A stretch of DNA of 20,802 nt from Monoglobus sp964442605 (GCA_964442605.1 CAYTZR010000035.1:1-20802), one strand, 5' to 3'; shown: positions 6,247 through 14,489, counted from the stretch's first letter. Notes: generated from the sequence alone by a model not told the origin. Program-made: numbers and translations.

Positions 6247-7383
6247 TTAAACAACTATCTCTTTACCGATAACCATCGGATAGGTGTCCTGACCAACAAG
6301 CTTTCTTCCGCTTCTCAGGATAACACCCTTATCGAAAATAACATTTTCAACAAGACAGTTCTCCATAACCTCGGCATCCTGCATTAATATACAGTTTTCA
6401 ACCGTTGCGCCCTTTGCGACATGAACGCCGCGGAACAGAACACTGTTCTTAACCGTCCCCTCAATTTTACAGCCATCCGCTATGAACGAATTTTCTATCT
6501 CGGCTGTTTTGCCGTACTTAGTCGGTACCGAGTCCTTAATCTTTGTATAAATCGGACGATCTGTGTCTACGCCGTACAGCTCATCTCTTACACACTTCTT
6601 GAGCATATCAAGGTTTACATTGTAATACGACTGAATACTGTCAATCTTCTTGCGGTAACCCGAAAATTCATAAGCGCAAACCTTGAGATTGGGATTTGTA
6701 ACCGCGTTCAGCAGTATATCCTTTGAAATCTGGTGCTTACCGTGTGTTGACGCGTATTCAACCATTTCCATGAGCAACTCGCGCCTTGTGATAAACATAT
6801 GCATATATGAATTATCCGTCACCTGCTTGCTGGGATAAATGTGCATATCCGTAACTGTACTGTCATCCGAAACATCGAGCAAAATGTGCTTCTTTACATC
6901 CTTTGCTCCCAAGTTCTCAGCCTTTGTATAAACCAATGTAAAGTCGGCATCGTTCTCCAAATGTGAGTCAAGAACCTTGTCAAAATCAATATTACATATT
7001 GTATTACAGTCTGTAACCAGAATATACTCCTGCTTACTCCTGCCTAAAAATGTTGAGATACCGTTTAATCTCTCTATTCCGCCTACAGCCTCAACATCCG
7101 ATTCGCCCGTATCCTTCGGCGGCAGTATGTAAAGACCGTCATCCTTTCTGTCCATATCCCACGCCTTACCGGTTTCCAGATGATCGGTAAGAGACTGGTA
7201 ATTAACGGGGGTGGTTATTCCTACCTTTATAATGCCCGAATTAACCATATTGGACAGCATAAAATCTATAATTCTGTATCTTCCTCCGACAGGAACGGCA
7301 GCCAATGAGCGCAGACTTGTAAGCTCGCCCATGCTCGCTTCCGGGTTTTCGGAAAATATTACGCCAAGCATATCATTCTTCAT
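6247..7383 (-). CDS. glgD: Glucose-1-phosphate adenylyltransferase-like subunit GlgD
   Basis: GlgD is the second, largely regulatory subunit of Firmicutes ADP-glucose pyrophosphorylase and pairs with GlgC. The 378 residues resemble GlgC throughout: VPVGGRYRIIDFMLSN (31-46), then HLETGKAWDMDRKDDGLYILPP (from 68), and a C-terminal left-handed beta-helix with NSVLFRGVHVAKGATVENC. However, the catalytic GGxGxRL loop of GlgC is replaced by FSENPEASMGELTSLRS, so independent catalysis is doubtful; this matches what is known of GlgD. The start codon ATG 7383 follows GAGGTGA at good spacing. The gene lies 31 nt downstream of glgC, so the two subunits should be co-expressed. Confidence 0.95.
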   Translation of the reverse strand: MKNDMLGVIFSENPEASMGELTSLRSLAAVPVGGRYRIIDFMLSNMVNSGIIKVGITTPVNYQSLTDHLETGKAWDMDRKDDGLYILPPKDTGESDVEAVGGIERLNGISTFLGRSKQEYILVTDCNTICNIDFDKVLDSHLENDADFTLVYTKAENLGAKDVKKHILLDVSDDSTVTDMHIYPSKQVTDNSYMHMFITRRELLMEMVEYASTHGKHQISKDILLNAVTNPNLKVCAYEFSGYRKKIDSIQSYYNVNLDMLKKCVRDELYGVDTDRPIYTKIKDSVPTKYGKTAEIENSFIADGCKIEGTVKNSVLFRGVHVAKGATVENCILMQDAEVMENCLVENVIFDKGVILRSGRKLVGQDTYPMVIGKEIVV

Positions 7384-7414
7384 CTATATCACCTCAAAAA
7401 ATCTTTTATATTTA

Positions 7415-8632
7415 TCATATATCAGCAGTAACCATTGAGCATACCGCAACCTTTTTATCATTACCAATCTTTACTCCCGGACCGATTAATGTTATATCAT
7501 CACTGCAAATCTTCGTATTATTATACTCGCTATTCGCGTCCTCGGCGTTGCTGCCTATTACCGCGCCCTCGCAGATAACAGCATCCGATCCCACTATAGC
7601 TTTGGTCACGGCAGCGTTCTTTTCGATAACAGCTCCCGGCAAAATGATTGAATCCTTAACAACCGCTCCTTCATTTACCGTTACGCCTTCGAACAAAATT
7701 GAATGCTCTATCTTTCCGTAAACCTCACAGCCCTCTGTCGTGTAACAATTCTTAACCGAACCTGTTTCGCCAATGTACTGCGGCGGCTTTACGGGGTTTC
7801 TGCTGAATATCTTCCATGTATCATCATCAAGATCACAGCCCGGATTATCATCAAGTAGCTCCATATTCGCTTCCCAAAGACTCTGGATGGTACCTACATC
7901 CTTCCAATATCCGTCAAACTTATGAGCCATAAGCTTAAGACCGTCGCCCAGCATCGCGGGTATAATATTCTTACCGAAATCGTTTTCGGATTCGGGGTTT
8001 GCCTCATCGTCTACAAGGTATTTCTTAAGAGCCTCCCACGAGAAGCAATACACGCCCATGGATGCCAGATTGCTCTTAGGCTCAGCCGGCTTTTCCTCGA
8101 ATTCTACAATCTGCATATTCTCATCGGTATTCATAATACCAAATCTCGGCGCCTCATCCCACGGAACCTCTATAACAGCGATAGTCGCGTCCGCATTCGC
8201 TTTTTTGTGCGCGGTGACCATCTTGTTATAATCCATCTTATAGATATGATCACCCGACAGGATAACCACATACTTAGGATTAAACTGCTCCATAAATCCA
8301 ATGTTCTGATAAATCGCGTTGGCTGTGCCCTTATACCACTCGCCCTTCTCGGCGGACGTATACGGCGGAAGAACGAAAACACCTCCGTTTGTGCGATCCA
8401 GATCCCATGGCTGTCCGTTGGCTATATAGGTATTAAGCTCCAAGGGCTGATACTGTGTCAGAACTCCGACGGTATCAATCCCCGAATGCGCACAGTTACT
8501 GAGCGGAAAATCAATAATTCTGTACTTTCCCCCAAACGGCACGGCAGGCTTCGCTACATTCTGTGTAAGTATTCCCAGACGGCTTCCCTGGCCGCCTGCA
8601 AGAATCATAGCAACACAATCTTTTGACCTCAT
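7415..8632 (-). CDS. glgC: Glucose-1-phosphate adenylyltransferase, catalytic subunit GlgC
   Basis: GlgC makes ADP-glucose and pyrophosphate from ATP and glucose-1-phosphate, the committed step of bacterial glycogen synthesis. The 405-residue protein has the nucleotidyltransferase loop LAGGQGSRL (11-19), KPAVPFGGKYRIIDFPLSN (28-46), WYKGTANAIYQN (99-110), SGDHIYKMDY (126-135) with the metal-binding Asp, FEEKP (178-182) and ASMGVY (190-195). A C-terminal left-handed beta-helix carries hexapeptide repeats (VTVNEGAVVKDSIILPGAVI). AGGAGGAG lies just before ATG 8632. It is second in the operon, 68 nt after glgB, and probably forms the active enzyme with GlgD. Confidence 0.97.
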   Translation of the reverse strand: MRSKDCVAMILAGGQGSRLGILTQNVAKPAVPFGGKYRIIDFPLSNCAHSGIDTVGVLTQYQPLELNTYIANGQPWDLDRTNGGVFVLPPYTSAEKGEWYKGTANAIYQNIGFMEQFNPKYVVILSGDHIYKMDYNKMVTAHKKANADATIAVIEVPWDEAPRFGIMNTDENMQIVEFEEKPAEPKSNLASMGVYCFSWEALKKYLVDDEANPESENDFGKNIIPAMLGDGLKLMAHKFDGYWKDVGTIQSLWEANMELLDDNPGCDLDDDTWKIFSRNPVKPPQYIGETGSVKNCYTTEGCEVYGKIEHSILFEGVTVNEGAVVKDSIILPGAVIEKNAAVTKAIVGSDAVICEGAVIGSNAEDANSEYNNTKICSDDITLIGPGVKIGNDKKVAVCSMVTADI

Positions 8633-8700
8633 TTTATCTCCTCCTACTTTAACATACTGACAATATACTAAAAATATAAATAACTGATTATTTTTCCTGA

Positions 8701-10836
8701 TTATTTTTCTGTTTTTGCGGCTTTGTCTTTTGCCGCCGTCTTTTTCTCAATTGGCTTTTTCTCAATTGACTTTTTCTCAGCCGGCTTTTTCTCAGCCGTC
8801 TTTTTTGATGCTGTCTTTTTGGATGTTGTCTTTTTCTCAGCAGTCTTTTTCCCCGCCGCGACAACCGGCTTCGCCTTTCTTGTCCTCTTCACCGGCGCGG
8901 ACTTTTTCAAATACAGCGCGGTAAGCGGCGGAACGACAATATCAATTGAATATTCAAAGTCTCCGAACGGGATTTTCTTTGCGTGATAAACCTTTTTTCT
9001 GTCACTTCCATCACCGCCGAACCTCTTATCGTTTGTATCAAATATTACGGTATACGTTCCGTTTTCGGGAACTCCTACGGTATAAAGAGGATGCGCGACC
9101 GGTGTGAAGTTAATCACAACGGCTATTTCATCTGATTTATCCTTAGATATTCTCATATAAGAAAGAATGCTGTTCTCCGCGTCATGAGCGTTAAGCCACT
9201 TAAAGCCTTTCCATTCGCCCCCGAGCTCGCGCTCTATTTCATAGAAAGAAGGATGCTCCTTATAGAACTTACCCAGCTCCGCCGTGTAGTCCCACATTTT
9301 TCTGTGAAGCTCATATTCCTCCAGAACCCAGTCAAGCTGCTCGGCAAAACGCCACTCGACAAACTGGCCGAACTCGCCGCCCATAAACAGCAGCTTTTTC
9401 CCGGGATGCGAATACATAAATGCATATAAAAGCCTCAGCTCACTGAACTTCTCCTCATATGTTCCCCACATCTTGTCAATAAGGCTGCGCTTTCCGTGTA
9501 CGACCTCATCATGTGAGAGAGCCAGAATATAATTTTCGGCAAAGGCATACATCATCGGGAATGTTAGCTTTCCGTGATTACCCCTCCTGAAATACGGATC
9601 ACACTGCATATAATCAAGCACGTCATGCATCCAACCCATATTCCATTTAAAGTTAAAGCCCAAGCCGCCCTCATGAGCAGGTGCCGTGACGCCGCCCCAC
9701 GCGGTGGATTCCTCCGCAATCATCATAACATTGGGCATACGCTCAAACACTGCCATATTCAGCTTTTGCAGGAATTCAATTGCCTCGAGATTTTCCTTTC
9801 CTCCGTATTTGTTAGGCAGCCACTCGCCATCATTGCGGTTATAATCAAGGTACAGCATGCTGGACACCGCGTCAACACGCAAGCCGTCAAAATGGTACTC
9901 GGACAGCCAGAACAAAGCGTTTGAAATAAGGAAAGACCAAACCTCGGTTTTTGTCCAATCAAATACAAGAGTACCCCACTCTTTATGCTCACCGCGTCTG
10001 CTGTCGGGATGCTCAAACAGACAATCACCGTCAAATTTAGCCAACGCATAGCCATCCCTCGGAAAATGAGCGGGAACCCAATCCATTATAACGCCGATAT
10101 TATTCTCATGGCACTTGTCAATAAAATATTTAAGCTCTGTCGGCTTGCCGAAGCGGCTGTTCGCACTGTAATACCCGGTAACCTGATAGCCCCATGAGCC
10201 GTCAAACGGGAACTCGGTCAAAGGCATAACCTCAATATGAGTATAACCCATTTTCTTAATATACGGAATAAGCTCATCAGCCATTTCCGCATATGTCAGA
10301 AAGCTTCCGTCATCGTGGGTCTTCCATGAGGCAAAATGCATTTCATAAATGTTCACCGGTTGATCATACGGCGGTGTTTTCGTGCGGTGTTCAATCCACG
10401 CCCCGTCATTCCACTCGTAGCTGATATCCGCGGTTATTGATGCGTTGTTGGGTCTAACCTCACTGTAGAACGCGTAAGGATCCGCTTTAAGGATTATGTC
10501 GCCTCTGAAGGTTTCAATGCTGTATTTATAGCACTGTCCGGGTTCAACCCCCTCCAGAAAAACCTCCCATATGCCAAAATCCATATGCTTATACATTCTG
10601 CCTTTATTGCGATCCCATCCGTTTCCGTCACAAACTACCGAAACACTCTTTGCGTGAGGCGCCCAGACAGCAAACAGATAACCTTCCTTACCTTCAAACG
10701 ACTTTCCGCGATGTGCGCCCAGCATACGGTATGACTCATAGTTTACGCCTTGATTAAACAAATACATAGGAGCATCGTCTATATATGTCCCCGCGTCTCT
10801 GCGCTTTGCATTGTTGTAGTTATCTAATTCATTCAT
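8701..10836 (-). CDS. glgB: 1,4-alpha-glucan branching enzyme with lysine-rich repeat tail
   Basis: GlgB cleaves alpha-1,4 chains and rejoins them through alpha-1,6 bonds to branch glycogen. Of 711 residues, about 35-125 form the CBM48 domain, about 160-550 the GH13 barrel and about 560-643 the all-beta C-domain. Catalytic residues are D322 (DGLRVDAVSSML), E375 (IAEEST) and D443 (LSHDEVVHGKRS); GSWGYQVTGYYS and MDWVPAHFP are also family-typical. The unusual part is the last 68 residues (644-711): 25 lysines, including eight consecutive pentads of type KK-[TPS]-[ATI]-[ESA] at 663-702, then KDKAAKTEK. Ordinary GlgB ends near the C-domain. ATG 10836 follows AGGAG. It is first in the operon, behind the promoter at 10922-10950. 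Confidence 0.96.
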   Translation of the reverse strand: MNELDNYNNAKRRDAGTYIDDAPMYLFNQGVNYESYRMLGAHRGKSFEGKEGYLFAVWAPHAKSVSVVCDGNGWDRNKGRMYKHMDFGIWEVFLEGVEPGQCYKYSIETFRGDIILKADPYAFYSEVRPNNASITADISYEWNDGAWIEHRTKTPPYDQPVNIYEMHFASWKTHDDGSFLTYAEMADELIPYIKKMGYTHIEVMPLTEFPFDGSWGYQVTGYYSANSRFGKPTELKYFIDKCHENNIGVIMDWVPAHFPRDGYALAKFDGDCLFEHPDSRRGEHKEWGTLVFDWTKTEVWSFLISNALFWLSEYHFDGLRVDAVSSMLYLDYNRNDGEWLPNKYGGKENLEAIEFLQKLNMAVFERMPNVMMIAEESTAWGGVTAPAHEGGLGFNFKWNMGWMHDVLDYMQCDPYFRRGNHGKLTFPMMYAFAENYILALSHDEVVHGKRSLIDKMWGTYEEKFSELRLLYAFMYSHPGKKLLFMGGEFGQFVEWRFAEQLDWVLEEYELHRKMWDYTAELGKFYKEHPSFYEIERELGGEWKGFKWLNAHDAENSILSYMRISKDKSDEIAVVINFTPVAHPLYTVGVPENGTYTVIFDTNDKRFGGDGSDRKKVYHAKKIPFGDFEYSIDIVVPPLTALYLKKSAPVKRTRKAKPVVAAGKKTAEKKTTSKKTASKKTAEKKPAEKKSIEKKPIEKKTAAKDKAAKTEK
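8731..8850 (-). repeat. 15-nt tandem repeat encoding lysine pentapeptides in glgB
   Basis: Eight in-frame 15-nt units encode KKTAE, KKTTS, KKTAS, KKTAE, KKPAE, KKSIE, KKPIE and KKTAA. On the plus strand this appears as repeated CTTTTTCTCA. Tracts like this can change unit number by slippage or recombination without breaking the frame. Confidence 0.85.
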
Positions 10837-10921
10837 AAGCCTGTTTCTCCTAAATTACTTACTCAAATTACTTACTAATCAGTATATTGGTACATCATAT
10901 TTATATATTTTAGACAACTTT

Positions 10922-10950
10922 ATTTTATCATATTAAAAAATTTTTGTCTA
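10922..10950 (-). promoter_or_regulatory. Promoter of the glgBCDA operon
   Basis: On the minus strand, TAGACA (10950-10945), a 17-nt AT-rich spacer and TAAAAT (10927-10922) fit a housekeeping sigma promoter with one mismatch in the -10. Predicted start is near 10915, giving a leader of about 80 nt. The rest of 10837-11031 is AT-rich. It holds only a weak hairpin, ACGTG-CGATA-CACGT (11005-11019), just after the glycosyltransferase gene; I see no strong terminator there, so some read-through into glgB is possible. Confidence 0.6.
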
Positions 10951-11031
10951 TTTTAATTGCAAAGAAAATTGCACAAAATATAGTTTCTTTTTTTGTAAGA
11001 AATAACGTGCGATACACGTGTAATATAGTGG

Positions 11032-11982
11032 TTAAACTCCAAAATCGTTGTCAGCGCATACCGATATACGCTCCATTCTCATTTTAAGCTCTCCGATGCC
11101 GCCGTGTTCTATACCTTCGGTCAAATATTTTCGCCGCGCTTTGTCAAATTCCATAAGACGCGGTCGATTTTCCGTTATTTTAAGCTCCTTATCCCTCGCG
11201 GTGAGCGAATCCTTATGAATCCTATACAGGTACAGCGGCTCCGCGTTTTTTGTATGTGCTATATCAAAGATCTCATTCATGCGCATCCAGTAGTCATAAT
11301 CCTCAATTCCAAACCGTTCACAATCATATCCGCCCAAAAAGCGCGCGGCTTTTGCCCTGTACATAAACGCCGCGCCTATTGTATTATTAGCAACATCGTT
11401 CAAATCACGTACCGAGCTTGGGAGAATTACATTTCCGCTCAGCGGCGGCAGCTCATACCAGCCATATCCGCGCATAATTTTTCCGCTTGCGTCAATAAGC
11501 CTCATATTTCCGTATACCATTGCCGCTTTTTTGTTTTCTTTAAGCTCACCGATCATTATTTCCAAAAATTCCGGCAGCATAACATTATCATGGCTGAGCC
11601 ATGTATAATACTCGCCGCATGCCTCCCTAAATCCCGCGTTAAGCGCGCCCGGCAGCCTTATGTTTTGAGCAATGTTAATATATCTTATGCCCTGTATGCG
11701 TCCGGCATATCTTTGCGCAATATCATTGCTTTTGTCCGCCGAACCGTCATTAACTATTATAAGCTCCCAATTGCTGTATGTCTGATTGAGTACTGATTTT
11801 ATTGCCAAATCGAGATATTTCTCGCCGTTATAGACAGGCAGCACAACCGATACCAAGCCCGGTTTTCCTATGTCTTCGATTTGGCTAAGCACATTGCCGT
11901 ATATTTTGCGAAAACGTTTCTTGTATTCTCCAAAATTATCATTTCTCACACTCAAGCCTTTGAACCAATTCAGAAAATCCAT
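11032..11982 (-). CDS. Family 2 glycosyltransferase (GT-A fold)
   Basis: A 316-residue GT2 enzyme, expected to transfer a sugar from a nucleotide-sugar donor onto a surface glycan on the cytoplasmic side. Visible motifs are VSVVLPVYNGEKYLDLAI (from 44), SVLNQTYSNWELIIVNDGSAD (63-83), LNAGFREACGEYYTWLSHDN (114-133) and GIEDYDYWMRMNEI. The SHDN at 130-133 occupies the usual DxD metal site, so that motif is atypical. No membrane segments are seen. ATG 11982 was chosen because AAGGA lies upstream; a longer TTG form (12012) adds ten residues with no clear binding site. The gene overlaps the previous one by 44 nt, suggesting coupled translation. Donor and acceptor cannot be told from sequence. Confidence 0.88.
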   Translation of the reverse strand: MDFLNWFKGLSVRNDNFGEYKKRFRKIYGNVLSQIEDIGKPGLVSVVLPVYNGEKYLDLAIKSVLNQTYSNWELIIVNDGSADKSNDIAQRYAGRIQGIRYINIAQNIRLPGALNAGFREACGEYYTWLSHDNVMLPEFLEIMIGELKENKKAAMVYGNMRLIDASGKIMRGYGWYELPPLSGNVILPSSVRDLNDVANNTIGAAFMYRAKAARFLGGYDCERFGIEDYDYWMRMNEIFDIAHTKNAEPLYLYRIHKDSLTARDKELKITENRPRLMEFDKARRKYLTEGIEHGGIGELKMRMERISVCADNDFGV

Positions 11983-12994
11983 CTCTCTCACATTCCTTAT
12001 AATATATTTCAAGCTCGCCGGCGCCGATGCTTTTCAATCTTTCGATTTCCTTTTCCGCAATTCTTATCCGCTCCTCCGCGTAAGGTTTGTCCCAATTCGA
12101 CTTGCTGTAGCCGTCCCTGTACAACATGTGAGCCGTTAATATTCCTGCCGTAATCGTCCTGCGAATATGCTCCTTGGTAAAACGGCTTAAGTCCACATCA
12201 TGACGGACAACACTTTTTGGCTCAATGCCAATCCTAAACCCTGAATTAAGCATTTTGAAGCAAAGCGCGGTTTCCTCTCCTCCTGAAAAATCGCCGCCGT
12301 TCCTGCCGTAACGTTCATCAAATCCGCCTACAGCATCAAGCACGGAATGTCTGACGGAGAAGTTTGCGCCAAATGGAAATTCGTACTGTCTGCTTACTTC
12401 TCTGTATTTTTTAAACGGCGCCGTGTACTGGCTCCACAAATCCTCGTGTCCGTTTAATACTATATCCGGTGTTGGCTGTCTCAATTTTATCAGTCCGCCT
12501 ATTATACCGGCTCTTTTGTGGTTTACAAATGCGTTTTTAACATTCTCCAGCATATCCGGCTCGGCAACCGCGTCATCGTCAATAAACACCAGATATTCTC
12601 CCTTTGCGGCTCTCGCTCCGGCGTTTCTGGCATTTGACAGTCCGAGTCTGCTTTCGGATATTATTCTTACGCCGCTTAATTTTTGAACCGTATCAATTGC
12701 AAATTCACTGCCGTTATTTACGACGATTATTTCGTAATCCTTATCATCCATGGTTTGATTAATCAGTGAATTAACCGCGTTTAACAATTTTTTAGGTCTG
12801 TTGTAGGTGCAAACTATCGCGCTGACAGGCAGGCTGTATTTACCGGAATTGACTTTAACCGCGCTTTTTCTCTTAGCGCCTGCGTTGTAGCTTTTTAACT
12901 CGCAAAAGCATTTTCTGAGCATAAGCCAAAGTCCGGTACGCATACCGCCCAGAGCATTGTACAATGTTTTTGCCGCTTTTCCGTTCCGCTTCAA
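11939..12994 (-). CDS. Family 2 glycosyltransferase with TTG start
   Basis: A 351-residue GT2 enzyme. After a basic N-terminal extension (about 1-54) come PVSAIVCTYNRPKKLLNAV (56-74), YEIIVVNNGS (87-96), LGLSNARNAGARAAKGEYLVF (117-137) and the metal-binding FIDDDA (137-142). Later GGFDERYGRNGGDFSGGEET carries the acidic motif expected for the catalytic base. The start is TTG 12994, with GAGGTGA four bases upstream; that sequence also forms the last codons of the preceding ABC gene, whose TGA ends at 12999. The next ATG (MRTGLW, residue 18) has no such site. The arrangement points to one translationally coupled operon for building an exported polysaccharide. Sugar specificity is unknown. Confidence 0.87.
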   Translation of the reverse strand: MKRNGKAAKTLYNALGGMRTGLWLMLRKCFCELKSYNAGAKRKSAVKVNSGKYSLPVSAIVCTYNRPKKLLNAVNSLINQTMDDKDYEIIVVNNGSEFAIDTVQKLSGVRIISESRLGLSNARNAGARAAKGEYLVFIDDDAVAEPDMLENVKNAFVNHKRAGIIGGLIKLRQPTPDIVLNGHEDLWSQYTAPFKKYREVSRQYEFPFGANFSVRHSVLDAVGGFDERYGRNGGDFSGGEETALCFKMLNSGFRIGIEPKSVVRHDVDLSRFTKEHIRRTITAGILTAHMLYRDGYSKSNWDKPYAEERIRIAEKEIERLKSIGAGELEIYYKECERDGFSELVQRLECEK

Positions 12995-12998
12995 GTTG

Positions 12999-14174
12999 TC
13001 ACCTCACAGTTATTTTACATGGTAATGATACAAGTCCGAATACATCCTTATCAGGTGTATTCGATATGGATTTTATCGTTGCCGCCCCCTCTATATATTC
13101 GTAATACGAAATCGGGAAAACCGCTCTGTTTTCCAACCCTATGGCTATACTGTACCGCCCGGGCGCAAGACGGTTTTCAAAGGTAAAAGCTATATGGTTT
13201 TTTCCATGCTTCAGCTCCTCCCGAGTTTGAAATACGCACAGATCCAGACCGTATCTGTCCTTTACGGCAACCGATACTCCCGCTGTCTCCGGCTCAATAT
13301 CCGAAGCCACGTCAACCTCCGCGGTGATTTTAACCGTATCGCCTATCTCCGCAACGCCGTCCGCCTTGATATTTGTTATTGATCCCATATGACTGCCGTA
13401 ACGGTTTATATAATCACCCTTAAAGCTGTTGACAATCTCCCGCTGAACGCACATTTCCATATAAGCGGACGTTACCGAGGCAACATCGCCGTCTGCGGCA
13501 ATTCTGCCCTTTTCAAGCCACACCGCTCTGGTGCAAAAACGCCTGACCGCTTCTATATCATGAGATACGAACAATATTGTTTTGCCGCAGTTTTTAAGCT
13601 CACGGAACTTTTCAAAGCATTTTGCCTGAAAGCGTATATCTCCCACGCCCAAAGCCTCGTCCACCAGCATTATGTCCGTGTTAAACCAAAGCATAGCCGA
13701 AAAGCCAAGCCGCATAAGCATACCCGATGAATATGTCTTTACCGGCATATTCCAAAACTCTTTCGGAATTTCAGCGAACTCCATTATTTCATTAACCGCC
13801 GCGTCAATCGCTCTTTTTTCTACTCCGTTTACAATGCCGCTGAGCCGTATATTCCGTACTCCGGTATATTCGGGATTAAAGCCTATTCCCAGCTCCAGCA
13901 TAGCCGAGACCTCGCCCCGTATTTTACAATCACCGCCGCTGATATCCGAAATCCCCGCAAGAATTTTCAGCAGAGTGGATTTGCCCGAGCCGTTTACTCC
14001 TATTATCCCCACACATTCGCCTCGCTTTACCGCCAGGCTTACGCCGTCAAGCGCACGGAAAACCCCGCCGTTTCCGTCCGCCTTTACACCCTTAACCGCC
14101 GCAGACAGCCTCTTTGCCGGATTTTTTGATTTTATATAAAATTTGCTTACGTTGTTCAGTTCTATAATATTCAT
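12999..14174 (-). CDS. Polysaccharide/teichoic acid ABC exporter, ATP-binding subunit (Wzt/TagH-like)
   Basis: A 391-residue ATPase of the family that powers export of O-antigen or teichoic acid chains. The nucleotide-binding domain spans about 1-230: Walker A GVNGSGKST (59-67), signature YSSGM (148-152), Walker B DIMLVDE (167-173) and H-loop SHD (H205). ELGIGFNPEYTGVRNIRL and VDEALGVGD are typical of this subfamily. Residues about 240-391 form a Wzt-C-like beta domain (NRLAPGRYSIAIGLEN), which in homologues recognises the carried polymer. ATG 14174 was preferred to TTG 14186 because GGAAAG lies just upstream of it. No membrane permease partner is encoded in this window. It heads an operon with the two glycosyltransferases, behind the promoter at 14352-14380. 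Confidence 0.92.
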   Translation of the reverse strand: MNIIELNNVSKFYIKSKNPAKRLSAAVKGVKADGNGGVFRALDGVSLAVKRGECVGIIGVNGSGKSTLLKILAGISDISGGDCKIRGEVSAMLELGIGFNPEYTGVRNIRLSGIVNGVEKRAIDAAVNEIMEFAEIPKEFWNMPVKTYSSGMLMRLGFSAMLWFNTDIMLVDEALGVGDIRFQAKCFEKFRELKNCGKTILFVSHDIEAVRRFCTRAVWLEKGRIAADGDVASVTSAYMEMCVQREIVNSFKGDYINRYGSHMGSITNIKADGVAEIGDTVKITAEVDVASDIEPETAGVSVAVKDRYGLDLCVFQTREELKHGKNHIAFTFENRLAPGRYSIAIGLENRAVFPISYYEYIEGAATIKSISNTPDKDVFGLVSLPCKITVR

Positions 14175-14345
14175 AATACTTTCCAAAAATGTTTATTAAT
14201 TTTGATAATGTCTGTACTTAATATACTTAACTATTCTTAAATATACATAACTATACCTAACTTATTACATAATAATAACTATACCTATTACGCTTACTAC
14301 GCTTTATTACACTATACCATTATGCTTATCACTTTACTCAATATA
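14175..14345 (-). promoter_or_regulatory. Cytosine-depleted 5' leader of the ABC-glycosyltransferase operon
   Basis: From the predicted start near 14345 to ATG 14174 the RNA is nearly free of C. Between 14215 and 14362 the plus strand has only three G (14292, 14301, 14324). The RNA is made of short degenerate UAG/UAA/GUA-rich units, including TAGGTATAGTTAT twice (14287-14275 and 14259-14247). No hairpin or terminator is visible, and the composition predicts a largely unpaired leader. Function unknown. Confidence 0.5.
14247..14287. repeat. 13-nt direct repeat ATAACTATACCTA (14247-14259 and 14275-14287)
   Basis: Two exact copies 28 nt apart in the G-poor plus strand of the ABC operon leader. 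Looser relatives (AACTATTCTTA, CACTATACCATT, TTATACTATAG) surround them. Confidence 0.75.
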
Positions 14346-14351
14346 CTACTC

Positions 14352-14380
14352 ATTATACTATAGAAGAAAACCGCCTGCAA
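14352..14380 (-). promoter_or_regulatory. Promoter of the ABC exporter-glycosyltransferase operon
   Basis: On the minus strand, TTGCAG (14380-14375), a 17-nt spacer and TATAAT (14357-14352) fit a housekeeping promoter. Predicted start is near 14345. It is divergent from the tRNA promoter, with about 40 nt between the two -35 boxes. Confidence 0.65.
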
Positions 14381-14420
14381 TCAAATAAACAAAAATTTTT
14401 TAAAAAATTTTAAAAAAGTG

Positions 14421-14449
14421 TTGACAAATAAAATATATTGTGGTATCAT
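14421..14449 (+). promoter_or_regulatory. Promoter of tRNA-Thr
   Basis: TTGACA (14421-14426), a 17-nt spacer and TATCAT (14444-14449). The -10 lies inside a 13-bp palindrome, TGGTAT-C-ATACCA (14441-14453). Predicted start is near 14456, giving a short precursor leader before the tRNA. Confidence 0.8.
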
Positions 14450-14456
14450 ACCATTT

Positions 14457-14483
14457 GTCGGCGCGGTCGGCGCGGTCGGCATG
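14457..14483 (+). repeat. Three tandem 9-nt GC-rich units before tRNA-Thr
   Basis: GTCGGCGCG (14457-14465), GTCGGCGCG (14466-14474) and GTCGGCATG (14475-14483). The array begins at about the predicted transcription start and forms most of the tRNA precursor's 5' leader, in an otherwise very AT-rich stretch. Confidence 0.85.
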
Positions 14484-14489
14484 GCATAC

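Noticed and set aside
7922..8626. Plus-strand open frame of 234 codons
   Set aside because: Lies entirely opposite glgC, has no ribosome binding site or recognisable domain, and is explained by the codon bias of the real gene.
8723..8986. Plus-strand frame encoding a Phe-rich repetitive peptide
   Set aside because: It is the antisense shadow of the lysine-repeat tail of glgB (AAG codons read as CTT/TTT).
14215..14345. TRAP-type binding site (eleven NAG repeats)
   Set aside because: About eleven UAG/GAG triplets occur in the leader, but spacing ranges from 0 to about 20 nt rather than the 2-3 nt TRAP needs, and no trp gene follows.
14457..14483. CRISPR-like or mobile-element repeat
   Set aside because: Three 9-nt units without spacers; too short for a CRISPR array and with no element boundary or target duplication.
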